This document shows, piece by piece, positions 32,693 through 43,975 of a stretch of DNA of 64,000 nucleotides. The first letter of the stretch is position 1, and every line of letters starts with the position of its first letter. The stretch lies in contig OY743187.1 of NCBI GenBank assembly GCA_963555705.1, positions 15,886,133 to 15,950,132 of the forward strand, read 5' to 3'. Source of the stretch: Ligustrum vulgare. Lineage: Eukaryota > Streptophyta > Magnoliopsida > Lamiales > Oleaceae. The notes beneath the pieces were generated by a model that had not been told where the DNA came from, did not search any database, and saw only the letters and a program-made list of their open reading frames with translations. The translations under genes were made by a program, and so were the position numbers.

Positions 32693-34640
32693 TACTAGAG
32701 CATCTCCAATGCATTACCTGGATTGGGGCTGAAGTGGCAATAAAATAGACGGACTTAGACGGAGAAGTCTAAAATTTTACTCTCCACTGATTCCTTCTAC
32801 ATTTAAATAATATTGATTATGTGACTTTTTTTTAATTTAAAATTAATTACTATGCATAAATTTGGTCATATCCGCGGGATTTCTCACTATATAAAGAATC
32901 CAAATAGAAATATTAACTTGTATCATACAAACTAATTGGCTAATGTCCATATTTATGATAATTAAATAATTATAAAATAAAAAATAATGCTGACTCATCA
33001 TATCCCATGGAGCGTCTAGATTTAGACGGAGCACTCCACAATATCTTTTTTTTTTCTTTGAAGTCACATCAGCTTAACATTGTAATACACGTTGTGTATT
33101 GGAGAGGTATTTTTAATAGATTCCATCTATTTGCTGACTTATCAAGTCTTTTTTCCTAATCCATGGTGATAAGTGTATTTTATACACTTATTTTTATCTT
33201 AAAAGTAGGATTCTATATGTTGGTTTGAGAATATTTGCTTTTAATTTTTTTATTATTTATTTATATTTCAGAAATACTCCCCGAAAGTCAAGAAAACAAA
33301 GGAAATGGAGCAACATCGAGTCAATTAGATGATAAAAGTACCAAATTGTCAAAATGGAGAGTTGATACAGTGAATCAAAGGTCCAATTGAAAGAAAAATC
33401 AAAGAAAAAATCAAATTTAGAAGAAAACAAAAGTCCAGGGGCTAAATTGCAACATTCGAAAGTTGAGGTACCTGTTGTGCAATAAAAGATCAAGGACTGA
33501 TTTAAATGGAATCAAAAGATAGAAATTGCCTTGAAACCGTAAAATCGCGCGATCGCGCCTTGCAAAAGAGTGTGGTCACATGGTCTGCTCTGCAGAGAAT
33601 TGAAGCCAAACATCTGAAGGTGCGCAACCACATACTTTTATACTGTGCGGTCGCACGGTTAATTCCTGGGCTGCACAGCTGGGCTTTTTGTGTGATTTTC
33701 AGCGAATTTCTCTTATTTTCCACCTAGGTTTCGAGGAAACTTATAAATAGAAGACATAAGGCACTTTTTAGGGGTTCCCAACTACTTGAATTGATGCCAA
33801 AATGCTGCCCAAAGGTTGAGGAATCCATGCAACGCCAAATCCAAGATTGAAGATCAAGGTGGAAGAACATGAATATGGTGACATCTTTTCATACTTCTTG
33901 TGATTTATTTTCGGTCATGTATTTAGGCTAGGTTTCTATTGTTAGAATTTTTATGAATCCCTAGTTTTTGATTTCGTGTTTTGACTCTATATTTAATATA
34001 TGCAATTTACGGGTTTAATGCAATTGATTATGTTTTTATTCTCATCTATGATTGTGGACGCATAATCATTGATGTTTGTGATAATTTTCTATGTTAGAAA
34101 GACTAAGAAGTTATTAGACCTTGATTAATTGCTACAAAGTTCGATAAGAGATAGAAATATACCCCTATACTTTGTGTAATCCCAAAAAGTGTTCGTAATT
34201 GTTTAATGTTTTTCTTCATATTTGGATTGGTCATAGAAATATTGTCTAATCTCTATTGGAAAAAGGTTTTTATGCATCGCTAGAAAAGAGACATAAATAA
34301 CTATAGGAACATGAATTTTCAAAACCCCATATATTGTTGTTAAATGTTAGAGTCAAACACATGGATGATAGGATTAGAATGGATTCATAATTCTAACTTA
34401 TTTAATTCGTTGTTTTCACAAAACAATTTTCTCGCTTTTTAGTATAATCTTTAGTTTAGTTTTCAAAACAAAATTCTCAAATTCTAAGCTTTTCATAATT
34501 TCGATTAAGGATTCTTAATCTAAAATACAATTTACACAATCCTTGTGAATACGATCTCCGGACTAAAATCCACTTTATTACCTGTGCATCCATACACTTT
34601 CGGTTAACGAACACATGGAGTGCATTGAAGATGCTCTTAT
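32693..34640. mobile_element. MITE with AGAGCATCTCCAATGCA ends, split by a solo LTR
   Basis: AGAGCATCTCCAATGCA near 32,696 and, at the right, the reverse complement of AGAGCATCTTCAATGCA near 34,623-34,639 form 17-bp terminal inverted repeats with one mismatch. Removing the nested LTR (33,167-34,613) leaves about 500 bp with no open frame, which suits a MITE. The bases next to the ends (CTA left, TTA right) only nearly match, so the target duplication and superfamily are unclear. A similar right-end phrase, GGTTGGAGATGCTTTTA, appears again at about 34,931, suggesting a second related end. Confidence 0.6.
33167..34613. mobile_element. 1.45-kb solo LTR, target duplication CATGG
   Basis: CATGG lies on both sides (33,162-33,166 and 34,614-34,618). 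The element starts TGATAAGTGTATTTTATACA and ends TTAACGAACA, with TG...CA ends. It has the same layout as the LTR nested in the hAT at 19,340, including the GATAAGTG palindrome, the 'caggggctaaattgc' phrase, CGCGCGATCGCGC near 33,547 and the 'tgaatacgatctccggact' tail. It carries no coding sequence; the 73-codon frames on both strands near 33,502-33,727 are chance. Confidence 0.9.
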
Positions 34641-35164
34641 GAATCTAAAAATCTTGAAATTTGGTTAAGAAATTAAAAATTTGATTGGCTGGAGGTGATT
34701 TATCTCCATGGGGATATAAATATGAATTTATATATATACTTATTAATCCATCCAGAACGAGTACAAAAGTTGGCAGAATGCTCAAAGAAGTAGGCACATG
34801 AGGTGCAAATTTAGATGTAAATATACATTTTTGGCCTGAATGTTTATTTACATTTATTTACTCCTCCCCATTGGAGTTCATTCTGACAAATTGGAGATCT
34901 AAATCAACAAATAGATCTAATCTACACCATGGTTGGAGATGCTTTTAGGGCACAATTTCTCCCACTTCTTTCTTGCCTAAACCCCCAACCCATTATCCTC
35001 TCATCTCTCTCACTCCCTCACCTTTGGCTCCCTCTCGACACCTCTCCCTCACTCTCGTCTCTCCTCCAACCGTCGTCCACCATCACCTCCATCACCTCCC
35101 CCACGATAATCTCCCCCTTCCCTTCTCCCTCACACGTACACACGACTGCACACACTCACATTAG
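34640..35164. other. Noncoding spacer with CT-rich stretch
   Basis: The left part holds MITE-like phrases (ACTCCTCCCCATTGGAGTTC near 34,860, GGTTGGAGATGC near 34,931). The right part (34,960-35,160) is a pyrimidine-rich run of CTCCCTCA/CACCTCC phrases. Its Ser/Pro/Leu-rich open frames (34,929-35,213) reflect that composition and match nothing I know. Confidence 0.6.
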
Positions 35165-35440
35165 TATCCTTTTACGGCACGTGTTCTTGACATGCATTAA
35201 AGATATACTGTAAAAATAGAATATTTAAGGCGTGCATAAATTTCCCATTGTATAGAGTTAAACATAAGTAGCGTCAATTGCAGCACGCCGTAAAAGTTCA
35301 CCATTTAGTACATTTATTGGCAAAACTTTTTACGATGTGCATCCTTTGCGTGCCGTAAAAGGTGTTGGCAAGACTATTTACGGTGTACATTTTAGCAGGC
35401 CGTAAAATGTATTGGTAAGACAATTTACGGCGTGCATTAA
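35165..35440. mobile_element. CACTA-like subterminal hairpin array, copy 2
   Basis: This array is in the same orientation as 32,203-32,465 and can be aligned to it: both have CCTTTTACGG, then GCATAAATTTC, AAAGTTCACCATTTAGTAC, and GGCAAGACTATTTAC. It contains the alternating TTTACGGNGTGCA and GCNNGCCGTAAAA motifs and includes about 30 bp missing from copy 1. No CACTA terminus is clear on its left side. Confidence 0.6.
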
Positions 35441-35970
35441 ATGAAGCATAATAAAATATGACCCATGCAAGAGTTTGACTCTTTCACCTTAAGACAATAA
35501 TGCCCCGCATTGCTGTCTATCTTCTGATACTCGTCTCTCAAGATACAACGACCTTGACTCGTAATAGTACCACTTCAAATTACAAGCCCAAAGAACCTAG
35601 TAATGTTTTGATCTCTCTAAACCAAAAGAGGACTAATGATTGTAATAAAATAATATTCGGGACCGAAAAGGATATTTCAGAATCGTGTAACAAGTAAAGG
35701 AATATTATTTGCAAAGAAAGAAATCAAAATTGATTTTGGAATGAATAAAATCTATACTTGCATGTAGGTCCTCTCCCAATCTCCCCTTCAAATACTATTG
35801 GTACCCTTGGGGCCCAAACCCAATAAGGTGGTTCAATTTCTTCTACCTTTTCTATGTGGGATTGAACTTTTTCAACTTCCCACTAATTTATTTTGTCTAC
35901 TTATTTCAACTTCAAGTGGCTACCTTTGACCTTAATTTCTCTTAGTCAAAAGTTGGACAAACAACTTTTA
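35441..35970. other. Unassigned spacer, 530 bp
   Basis: I recognise nothing firmly. A 65-codon frame at 35,500-35,697 has a hydrophobic start (MPRIAVYLLILVSQ) and a lysine/asparagine-rich remainder, but has no supporting context. At about 35,760-35,940 the text GGTCCTCTCCCAATCTCC, GGCCCAAACCCAATAAGG and TATGTGGGATTGAAC resembles the end regions of small plant repeats. Confidence 0.4.
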
Positions 35971-35974
35971 TAAC

Positions 35975-36720
35975 GACGAGAAATGTATCATCCCAAACAA
36001 ATTGAAATTCTAATTTGTATAAATATCATTGATAAACTTTTCAGCTAATCATGGAATTTACTTTAACCTAATTTCAAGAAGAGAAAGATGCATTTTCCTG
36101 TCTTCCAAAAAAAATTCTTGGCCTTTTAATAGTTGTTCGAATGTTCTGTAAAGTTTAGCATACTGCTAATTAGCTTTATAATTTGAAACCAAGGTTGTCT
36201 AAAAATCCTAAAAATTGGAAGTACGAAACATCCGTTGACATCTGATGTATAGAACAGAATGCTTTATGATTTATTTTGCAAACCATATTCTGCTAACTCA
36301 TTTCGGCCTGTAGAGTATTAAAATTGAACAATGTTGTATGATCGAAGGATGGAAACTAATCTCATCTGGTGCTATCATGTGTTAATAAATATATGGTTAT
36401 TTTGTTTTATTTATTTATTAAGGTTAGAATCGTCTTTCCAGCATAGCCTATATATAGTTTATTTGTAATTAGGTTTCTAATTAACTTTGTTTTATTTTTT
36501 CATTATGCATAAGGAACCCATCCTCCCCTTTTTCCTTTGATTCTTCTTGGTCTTTGTTTTCTTTGATTCTTATATTGTTTTGTCGAGATCATTTAACACT
36601 ATGATCCCACCCACCAGATAATTTCTCTAGCACGAGAAACGAGAGCTGTATTTGATGACAACACCTCAAATGTGCATCTTGTGGATCCCACTCTCATTAA
36701 CCATGGTGTTGATTACATGT
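35975..36720 (+). repeat. Spacer block with conserved short frame, copy P2, split by a small LTR
   Basis: The block from GAGAAATGTATCATCCCAAA through AACATCCGTTGACATCTGAT matches 59,272-59,530 and 52,110-52,620. The short frame starts at ATG 36,349 (METNLIWCY), is interrupted by the 219-bp insertion 36,380-36,598, and resumes with DPTHQIISLARETRAVFD and VDPTLINHG. The end is altered compared with other copies (GTTGATTAC replaces the GGCTTTGG region). Confidence 0.75.
36380..36598. mobile_element. 219-bp LTR-like insertion in the P2 frame
   Basis: The insertion begins TGTTAATAAATATATGG and ends GATCATTTAACA, giving TGTTAA/TTAACA ends. It interrupts a sequence that is continuous in five sister copies (GTGCTATGATCCCAC). 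The right flank is CTATG; the left flank reads TCATG, so the target duplication is imperfect. It contains a TATATATAG stretch and a pyrimidine-rich end, as copia LTRs often do. No interior is present, so a solo LTR is likely. Confidence 0.6.
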
Positions 36721-36899
36721 ATTAAATGAAATTGGTGTATAATAAAATTTTGATTATACGGATCTTAACAATATTACAAAAGCTGATGCAATTCACAGTC
36801 CTGTCCATCGGTGATGACAGCTCATGGGGCCCCCACTGTGCGTAACTTCAGATACAAACCTCATCAAGGGCAGCAAAGAAAATGTGTGCAAAAAACTTA

Positions 36900-37753
36900 G
36901 GTGACGTTCTATTTGTATTTTATTTTGTATTTTCATTTTCATTTTCGAAAATGTTTTGTGTTTCCTGTTTTTATTTTTGTTTTTAAATTTGCTGAAAACG
37001 CGTTTGGTTTGTCATTTCTGAAAACTGTTTTTGAAAATGAAAAGCTGAAAAATACGTTCTGTTTGAAATTTTAGAAAATACTACTTGAACTATTTTTAAT
37101 TAATTTGCTTGCAGAATACTACTGGTTCAAACTCAAATTTCCTTTCACAACACACTGAAAACATGGTTACATACAACACACTAATATGAGCATTAAGAGT
37201 CTATATTAACACAGTTTGGTCAGGTTCGGGATTTGAGGAAGCTATAGTTCTATTAAAATCCAAAAAATGCAAGTTCTTTCAAAACCACTAGAGTCCATTT
37301 ATCAAGGCATTTTTTGAAATATAACAACAAGAATTCTCATTTGATTTTTTTTTTGTAATGTTGATATTGAATTCAATAAAACTTTATTTAAACTTAGTTC
37401 CAAATTAGGATAATTTTCCAAAAAAATAAAAAAAAAATTCTTTATTTAGGCTTAGTTCCAAGTTAGGATAATTCTAAAAAATAAAATAAAAAATTTATAT
37501 TAAGCTTAGTTCCAAGTTAGGATAATTCTTATAAAAAAAAATAAAAAAAAAAAAATCTCAAAACGCGTTTTCCTCGTTTTGAACATTTTTTTGTTGAAAT
37601 ACACACATAACGCCCAAAACGAGGTTTTAAGCGTTTTTGCGTTTTGTGTACAAATTTTTTTTTTGTTTTCCAAAATGGTAAAGAGAACGCGTTTTTAGTG
37701 TTTTCGAAAATAAAAACAAAAAACGACCTCAAAACAGTAAAGAGAACATGGCC
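36900..37753. mobile_element. Tourist-like MITE, 854 bp, TTA target duplication
   Basis: It interrupts the spacer phrase CAAAAAACTTAG / ATTTTGATGG, continuous in sister copies. TTA flanks both sides (36,897-36,899 and 37,754-37,756). The ends pair imperfectly over about 54 bp: GGTGACGTTCTATTT on the left, and GGCCATGTTCTCTTT as the reverse complement of the right. A 3-bp TTA duplication with GG-starting ends fits PIF/Harbinger Tourist-type MITEs. The interior has three tandem copies of about 60 bp containing CTTAGTTCCAAGTTAGGATA (37,395-37,540) and no real open frame. Confidence 0.7.
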
Positions 37754-37859
37754 TTAGATTTTGATGGTCATATCTAGGTTACAAAGACAAAGACTAATAC
37801 AATTTACAATATCCGATGTAGTCAGTAAAGTTAATTTTGATGAATCCATACAAAACTCA

Positions 37860-38468
37860 AATACTCTGTGTTGATACTTGATAGTACCTCATCAATGCCA
37901 TTAAAAAAATGTAAAACTAGTGGTTTGAAAATGAGAAAATAAGAAAAGATAATAATAAGCTTGATATTACTGTGACTAGAATCCCTTTTGAAACACAGTT
38001 GCATAAAAAATTCACTAAATTTTGGATGATTTTGCTTCAAATAGGAATAATTTCGATAAATATTGCGACTTTACTCGAGAATAGAGTATACAATTTGATA
38101 TCTCAATTTTTTCCAAGGGAAAACGCATGAATGCAAAAAATCATTAAATTATGAACCAAAAAAAAAAAGGAAATCCATTTAAAGCAAAGGCTTGTGAACT
38201 GCAAACAAAGGCTCCTAAACTTCAAAAAGTAAAGTGGCTTTGAACTGCAAACAACCCATGGCATTTCCCTATAATCCTTTCCTCTACATTTCTTTCATAA
38301 TTTTCTATCAAAAAAAAACTTTGGATTTCCTAAATTTTGCAAGTAGAAAATTTTCTGCTAATTTTTTTTTTTGGATCCAGGGTGATAAGGAAAGCTGTAA
38401 AATCAACATTTCATCATTTTTCTTTTGCTCAAATGTCGCCTCAGGTTTTGGCGTTTCTAGTGAAGAAT
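37860..38468 (+). repeat. Spacer block with candidate 5'UTR exon, copy Q2
   Basis: The same block as 31,573-32,200 (CTCATCAATGCCATTAAAAA, GACTTTACTCGAGAATAGAG, CAAACAACCCATGGCATTTC, TTGGCGTTTCTAGTGAAGAA). Its end reads AAGAATGTTAATG, a weaker match to the GTAAATT donor of the other copies. Confidence 0.75.
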
Positions 38469-38589
38469 GTTAATGCAGTGATTAATTTGCTGTATGTATG
38501 CTGATGTGTGGAATTAGATTTGATATAATTCTATTTTGTAATATATGGTCGTTGCGTAATAAATGTGCAACTTGTCTGTACCTTTTTTA

Positions 38590-38890
38590 GTTGAAGTGTA
38601 TGGTGCAAAGACTGATGTCTAAAGTGTAGCAGGTGGTTCCGAAAGTTCTATATTAACACCTTCCAGAGCCACTCCAACTGCACAACAGATCCAGCCTGCT
38701 GATGAAAGTTTGAAGGATGGCATGAAGACAATATCTATGGCCGAGTAGCATTACACACCCTCAGCTTCAGAGAAGGAAATCAAAAAGAGGCACATATGAT
38801 GATTTTTACTCTGCTACTGATAAAAGAATTAAGTTTCTACTGTCACTCATGAAGATTCTAATTCTCATGAAAACTTGAAAGGGATTTTAT
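38590..38890 (+). pseudogene. Exon-like relic of unknown origin
   Basis: Read in one plus-strand frame, this stretch gives GGSESSILTPSRATPTAQQ, then DESLKDGMKTISMAE, a stop, and PSASEKEIKKRHIYDDFYSA. The protein-like composition, higher GC and lack of repeats differ from the surrounding AT-rich spacer. It lies about 120 bp 3' of a candidate 5'UTR exon, where a gene body would start. I do not recognise the family; a remnant of another J-domain-type protein's central region is a guess only. Confidence 0.3.
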
Positions 38891-38899
38891 TTTTATGCA

Positions 38900-41375
38900 T
38901 ATATACTTAGTTCTCGTGAAAGTTGCTGATATTTGTTTGAATTATTTAGAGGATATATCCTTTCGCTTCCTACTGTGAGGGGGGGGGGTTAAAATATCTG
39001 TGTGAGGATATTAGCTTTATTTGGAGTTTTGAAGCAAGTTTGACACGAGGTTTATGTGTTCAACAATTTAGTTTGTTGGTTTGTGTTGATGCCTTTCTGT
39101 ATTTACATGATATCATTAGTATGGTTCTATTTAATGAATCCTGTTCAAAATTAAATGAAAAAAAGGCAACGGAATAAGTCATGTATTATAGAACTCAAAA
39201 ATTAGATATCTTGTCAAACGATTCATTTTTTTAAAAAAAAAATGGTATCACAGTTTTTCGGATTATATGATTGGCTTATATATTTAAATGCTTCAGTTAT
39301 TTTCATTTACACTCATCTCTGAAAGTTCAGTAATCTAGTTAATCTGTTTCGATTTCCCTTGTGATTTTTGCAAAACTATTGCATCATTCTTAATGATAAT
39401 GTGTGTGCGTGTACGTTTATATGTATCCATTAGCACGTGCTGCTACATACCTATGCATGCGCATATGTAATTACTAACGTGTATTATAGGCTTCATTGAC
39501 TTCTCTATATTGTATTTTAATAACACATGGTAGTATTCATATATTTTTTTTAAATCTTAATTCAGGCTCCGACTAATTTAGATCCTCTTCTTCAGAAGTT
39601 TGCACATCTAGTTAATTTTTTTTTTGGAACATAAGTCATGCAGACTTCTCTAGTAATGAATTGAAACATGGACTTCTTTAAAACTTAGAAGTGAAATTCT
39701 ATGAAAAACTGATCTTCACATTGTGCTAGGATTACTCCCAGCCTTTGTGATGACAGCTCATATATGTGTTCATTGGAGCCCACGATGCTTGGTCAGATAC
39801 ACCCCTTGTTTACCTCGTACAACTCTGTCAAATTCAGTAAATATTCGGCTGTAATAAACTGATTTTTGTACTCATTACATTACAAAAAATATGATGAAAT
39901 CTGTAAAGTAACTTTGATGAATCCATCCAAATCACACATAATCTCTATGAATTGGTAGCCTCATGAATGGTCCAAAAAAATATGCAAATAATTAAAGAAA
40001 ATTAACAGGTTCTTATTTAGTTTAGATATCATTTCCGCTATTATTGAGGATTGGAAGACTTTTGCTTGCTTGAAATACAAGGTATGAATTTCTGGGTATG
40101 AGTGAAATATTTGACGTGTGTTTCTTTCCCTTTTGTTTCAATTGCTTGGAATGTATTTGATTTTTATTTCTTTTCGAGATATTGCCGCGGTCTATTTGAA
40201 GATTTTTTTTTTTTAATATGATTTTTTTGCTGGCGTTGTTAAAAGAGAAATGAATTAAGTTTCCACTATCACGGAAGATTGAAGTCTCTCATCAAAACTC
40301 GAAGGAGATGAATGAATAGATTTCAAGTTCTTGTAAAGGTTGCTGATATGTTTTGAATTATTTAAAGGATATTATTTTTGTTTTCTATTTGTTAGGTAGA
40401 AAGACTTTCGCAAGTGGATATAGGTTTGCGTAAAGTTTTGATGCAGGTTTGGCATGGGGTTCAGTGTTCGGTAATTTCATTTGTCGTTTCTTGTTGTTTC
40501 CTTTCATGTTTATTAGATAACGTCTTTAAGATGGAAACTTTAATCAAACCCCGTTTGAAATTAATCCAAGCTATGGATTACGTCAAGATTTATAGAACTC
40601 ACAAAAATGGAAGTCTTGTCAAATGATGCCTTTTTTCATGGTTGGTCGCCCAGTACTGAACGTTCTTTGGATTTTCAAACTTCTATGCTATCAGCCTATA
40701 AAACTCTTTTCAATCTATGGATCTTACCAGTTAAGATCTCCTGGAAAGGTAGTGTTTTTTCGGATTATGTTATTGTCTTTAATGCTTCCATTTTTTTGGG
40801 TTACACTCATGTATGAGTGTCTATGACAAAAATACCTCGTTGAACAAGTGTAGTTTACGAATATATTTGCAGCTCTCAAATATGTACACATATATATAAC
40901 CATCGAGTGCGTAGGTAAATATGCATGGATATATGTATGCGAATTATCGACATGTCTTATTAGCTTCATAGACTTCTTGATTCATATAATTACCATAAGC
41001 ATGGTAGTATAGTTTTCTTCTAACCTTAATTTAGGGCTTTGGCTAATTCAGGTCCACTTCTTAAAAAATTACGATGTCTAGTTTAGTTAGCTTTTTTCCC
41101 CTTCCTTCCGTTCGGATCAGAAGGTCTCATGTAGACTCATTTTGCAATGAGTTGAAACCTTAAGAACATAAAAGCGTAATTTTAGGTAAGATAATGCATA
41201 TATACGATTGTCAGACTATTGGATTTTTCCTTCTAAAAAATAATATTTGACAAATTAATATGTTTATCTCATATTGTCTTCAAAGTTCGTGCAGGCTTCT
41301 GTTATGTTGAAATTTTTGTGAAGAATATCATTAATCTTTTATGTTTTCAGCTTTCTAATTCTAGCTAGGTTATGC
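38900..41375 (+). repeat. Duplicated 5'-intron-type sequence, two copies
   Basis: Stretches at about 38,930-39,700 and 40,330-41,190 each match the 5' intron of the intact gene (46,720-47,050). Shared phrases include GAATTATTTAGAGGATAT-type text, GGTTTGGCA(T/C)(G/A)GGGTT and TGTTGATGCCTTT. Both also share with 10,240-10,450 the phrases CAGATCCACTTCTT and CATGTAGACTTCTCTAGTA. The short frames at 40,414-40,826 are in this spacer and overlap in different frames, so I do not call them genes. Confidence 0.65.
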
Positions 41376-41389
41376 TAAAAGGATTTGTG

Positions 41390-41565
41390 GTATCTATTGG
41401 CGGTAGCCTGCGACGTCCCGCAATACATAGATTGTCCCCTGAGAAGGGGTTTAGTGGTTCCAAGATCATCTAACAAGCCTCTTAAGGTCGAAGATTTGAA
41501 TCCCCAGGGATACACAGCAAAGCCTGGGACAAAACCCCTTCTCAAGTGTTGATTTTTTTGACAAA
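41390..41565. mobile_element. SINE-like block
   Basis: This stretch has an A-box-like TTTAGTGGTTCC near 41,449, a B-box-like GAAGATTTGAATCCCC near 41,490 and ends shortly before a run of T. The spacing of about 40 bp suits a tRNA-derived Pol III promoter. It is GC-richer than its neighbours and has no coding frame on the plus strand. The match to the box consensus is loose and I see no clear target duplication. Confidence 0.35.
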
Positions 41566-41579
41566 AAATAAATAAAACA

Positions 41580-41773
41580 TGTAAAAATGGGCTGCAAACT
41601 GATAATTTATTTATTAACTTATGAATGTATTTATACATGAAATTGTAACATATTTAAATATCAGGCGTTTTTTCAGCTTTTGTTATTCCAAAAAATTCTG
41701 CACAGTTTTTCCAAGAAATCTGCACAGTTATTCCAAGAAATCTGATTTTCTGCAACAAATATAGCATATTTCA
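41580..41773 (-). repeat. Copia LTR fragment next to RNase H relic
   Basis: On the minus strand, the stop of the RNase H relic is followed closely by TGTTGAAATATGC, a typical LTR start right after the coding region. Further on it has a TATAAATACATTC TATA-box-like stretch. ATTCCAAGAAATCTG occurs twice in tandem within it. The far end of the LTR is not clear. Confidence 0.5.
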
Positions 41774-42160
41774 ACACTCCTTGCTATTTTTACTGGAGAC
41801 TTCAATTTTTTCTCTAAAAAATTCAAACTTTGCATTGGACAAACCCTTTGTTAGAATGTCCGCAAGTTGGATACTTGTGTTGCAATATGCCAGCTTCACT
41901 TCACCACTTTTTTGCACCTCCCTGATAAAGTAGTACTTCACCTTGAAGTGCTTGGTTCTTCCATGGAAGATCGGATTGTTCAAAATTGCTATTGCAGCCT
42001 GATTATCGACAAATACTTCAGCTGCTTCTTCTTGGGTCAGCTTTAGATCTATCATGATCTTTCTTAACCATAGAGCTTGATTAACTGCAACAGTTGCTTC
42101 TACATACTCAGCTTCTGCAGTTGATTGAGCGACAACCTCTTGCTTTCTTGAACATCGGAA
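41771..42160 (-). pseudogene. Copia RNase H domain fragment
   Basis: The frame on the minus strand begins around 42,160 without a start codon: SRKQEVVAQSTAEAEYVEA, then VAVNQALWLRK, then FVDNQAAIAILNNPIFHGRT and KHFKVKYYFIRE, and QLADILTKGL, ending at a TAA at 41,771. These are the conserved blocks of Ty1/copia RNase H, including the catalytic Glu (TAEAEY) and Asp (VDNQAAI), followed by the usual C-terminal tail. Reverse transcriptase and upstream domains are absent, so it is a 5'-truncated fragment. Confidence 0.9.
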
Positions 42161-42627
42161 TAATAGGATCTCTGAATAAAAGAGATGTTGGTATTTAAAT
42201 CATTAAGCCTTTGTTTGGTAAATTGTTTATAAACAACATATTTCCCTAAATCAATTTTCAACTACATACATTTTTCCAAGCTACTTATCAACCACATATT
42301 TTACCTAAAAAAATTACATTCTATGTTTATAAACAAAAAACAAAAAAAAAAAAACAAAAATTACCAAAGCTAAACTTTTTGACTACGTTGTTTTTAGGTT
42401 GCATAATTTTGGATAAAAAATGGAATCATTTTGTGTCTTTTAACTTGAACAACTCTTAATTTTCAAACTTAATATGATTCATGGGATACATCGAATAACT
42501 CTTTTGGTTCATCCACATTATCCCAATTGCTGCATCATTCATTTCTAGATTGTATGTGCTTATCCAATGTGTATTATTTGCTTAACTACATTCTTATTCT
42601 GGTGCAATAGGTTTGACCATTTCTAAA

Positions 42628-43975
42628 ATGGAATGTAATAAAGATGAAGCTATGAAGTGTAAAGGTATTGCCGAGAAGAAGTTAGAGAACGAGGATATTG
42701 CTGGAGCCAATAAATTTGCTTTAAAGGCTCAAAGTCTGTTTCCAAATCTTGAGGGTCATTCTGCGTTATTGGAGGTCATTAACCTCTATGTTGCCTCTCA
42801 GAAGAAAATAAATGGAGAAGTGGACTTGTACAGGATTTTCAGTCCGGATCCCTCTGTCGAACGATGATACGTTGGGTAAAAAATACAGAAAAATGGCTTT
42901 GGTCTTCACCCTGATAAAAACAAGTCCATTTGGGCTGCTGGAGCATTCTTAATTCTTACTCAAGCCTTTAATATCCTCTCAGATAAGGACAAGATATCAT
43001 CATATAATCTGAAGTTGAACATAAGAGCTCCAAATCCTCCACTACCAACTGACAGAAATGGTTTCTGTAATTTCAGAAGCAGCTCCAGCTCTCAGAATGC
43101 GAGGAATATGGCGACCGATGCCAAGACCCAGCACATGCCAACTCAATCTAGAACTTCAGCTACTGCCACCAGTTTGCATTTCAATCCTCCTCCACCCTGG
43201 CCAAAGAATTCAAAAGATGCCACTGGTGCCCAACATGTTCCCCGTCCGAAAAGGGCTAAAAAAACTGCCACCAGTTCTCAGTACGCAGCAACTCCACCTG
43301 GCCAAGGAATCCGAGAACTGCCACCACTGTCCACAACATTCCCAGTAGTAAGAAGACTTCCAAAACTGCCTCCAATTCTACTTCTGTTCGCACTCCATCC
43401 AAGCCAAGGAATCAGACAACTGCCCAGCATGCCCCTGTCAGCAATCTTCGTCCGGTCCCCTGTCCTCCATCAGGTCCTGAAACATTTTGGACATCATGCA
43501 CTAGGTGCAGGATGCAATATGAGTACCTGAAGATTTATCTCAACCAGAAACTTCTCTGCCCCCGCTGTCAGGAGGCCTTTGTTGCAATACAGAAGCCTGC
43601 CCCTCCACTTGGAAGCATTCATAGTTCACCTGGTTGTTGTGCTTTCCACCATCAGAAGCCAGGTATGTCTGCAACATCCGGGGGTTCTGAGAGTGTGACA
43701 GCTTCAGATACCAGAGCCTCTCAATCTGCACAGAAGGTCCAGTCAGTTTTTGAGTCTCTCAAGAGAGGGCATGCGACGGGTTGTGAGGAGGCTCTACAGA
43801 AGAATAACCTTGCCGCGGATACAACTGATGCTCCCTCAGATTCTAAGAAGTCAATGGAAAAGAGGCTTGTAGATGGACAGAACTGGAATGACTCCAAAGA
43901 AAGAAACCCGTTGACAGCACGTAATATGGCTGCCCATAGAACTTCTCTCGAAACCTAAAGGGCAATTTGGAAGGA
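42628..43975 (+). pseudogene. Broken J-domain/DUF3444 gene, copy 2
   Basis: The first 75 residues (MECNKDEAMKCKGIAEKKLE, DIAGANKFALKAQSLFPNL, KINGEVDLYRI) parallel the N-terminus of the intact protein; an ATG 15 bases earlier adds five residues. A frame error near 42,840 and a TGA at 42,865 disrupt the J-domain. HPDKNKS is still present downstream in another frame. The proline-rich linker (43,015-43,530) and the zinc-ribbon-like region (43,512-43,958; CTRCRMQYEYLKIYLN, LLCPRCQEAF) lie in two further frames. Similarity ends near 43,975, so DUF3444 is missing. This copy is more divergent from the intact gene than copy 1, implying an older duplication. Confidence 0.9.

Noticed and set aside
34929..35213. 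94-codon Ser/Pro/Leu-rich frame
   Set aside because: It follows from a pyrimidine-rich tract; an alternative frame over the same bases is equally open.
41390..41565. Functional tRNA gene
   Set aside because: The box-like motifs do not sit in a cloverleaf; a SINE-like repeat is the better reading.
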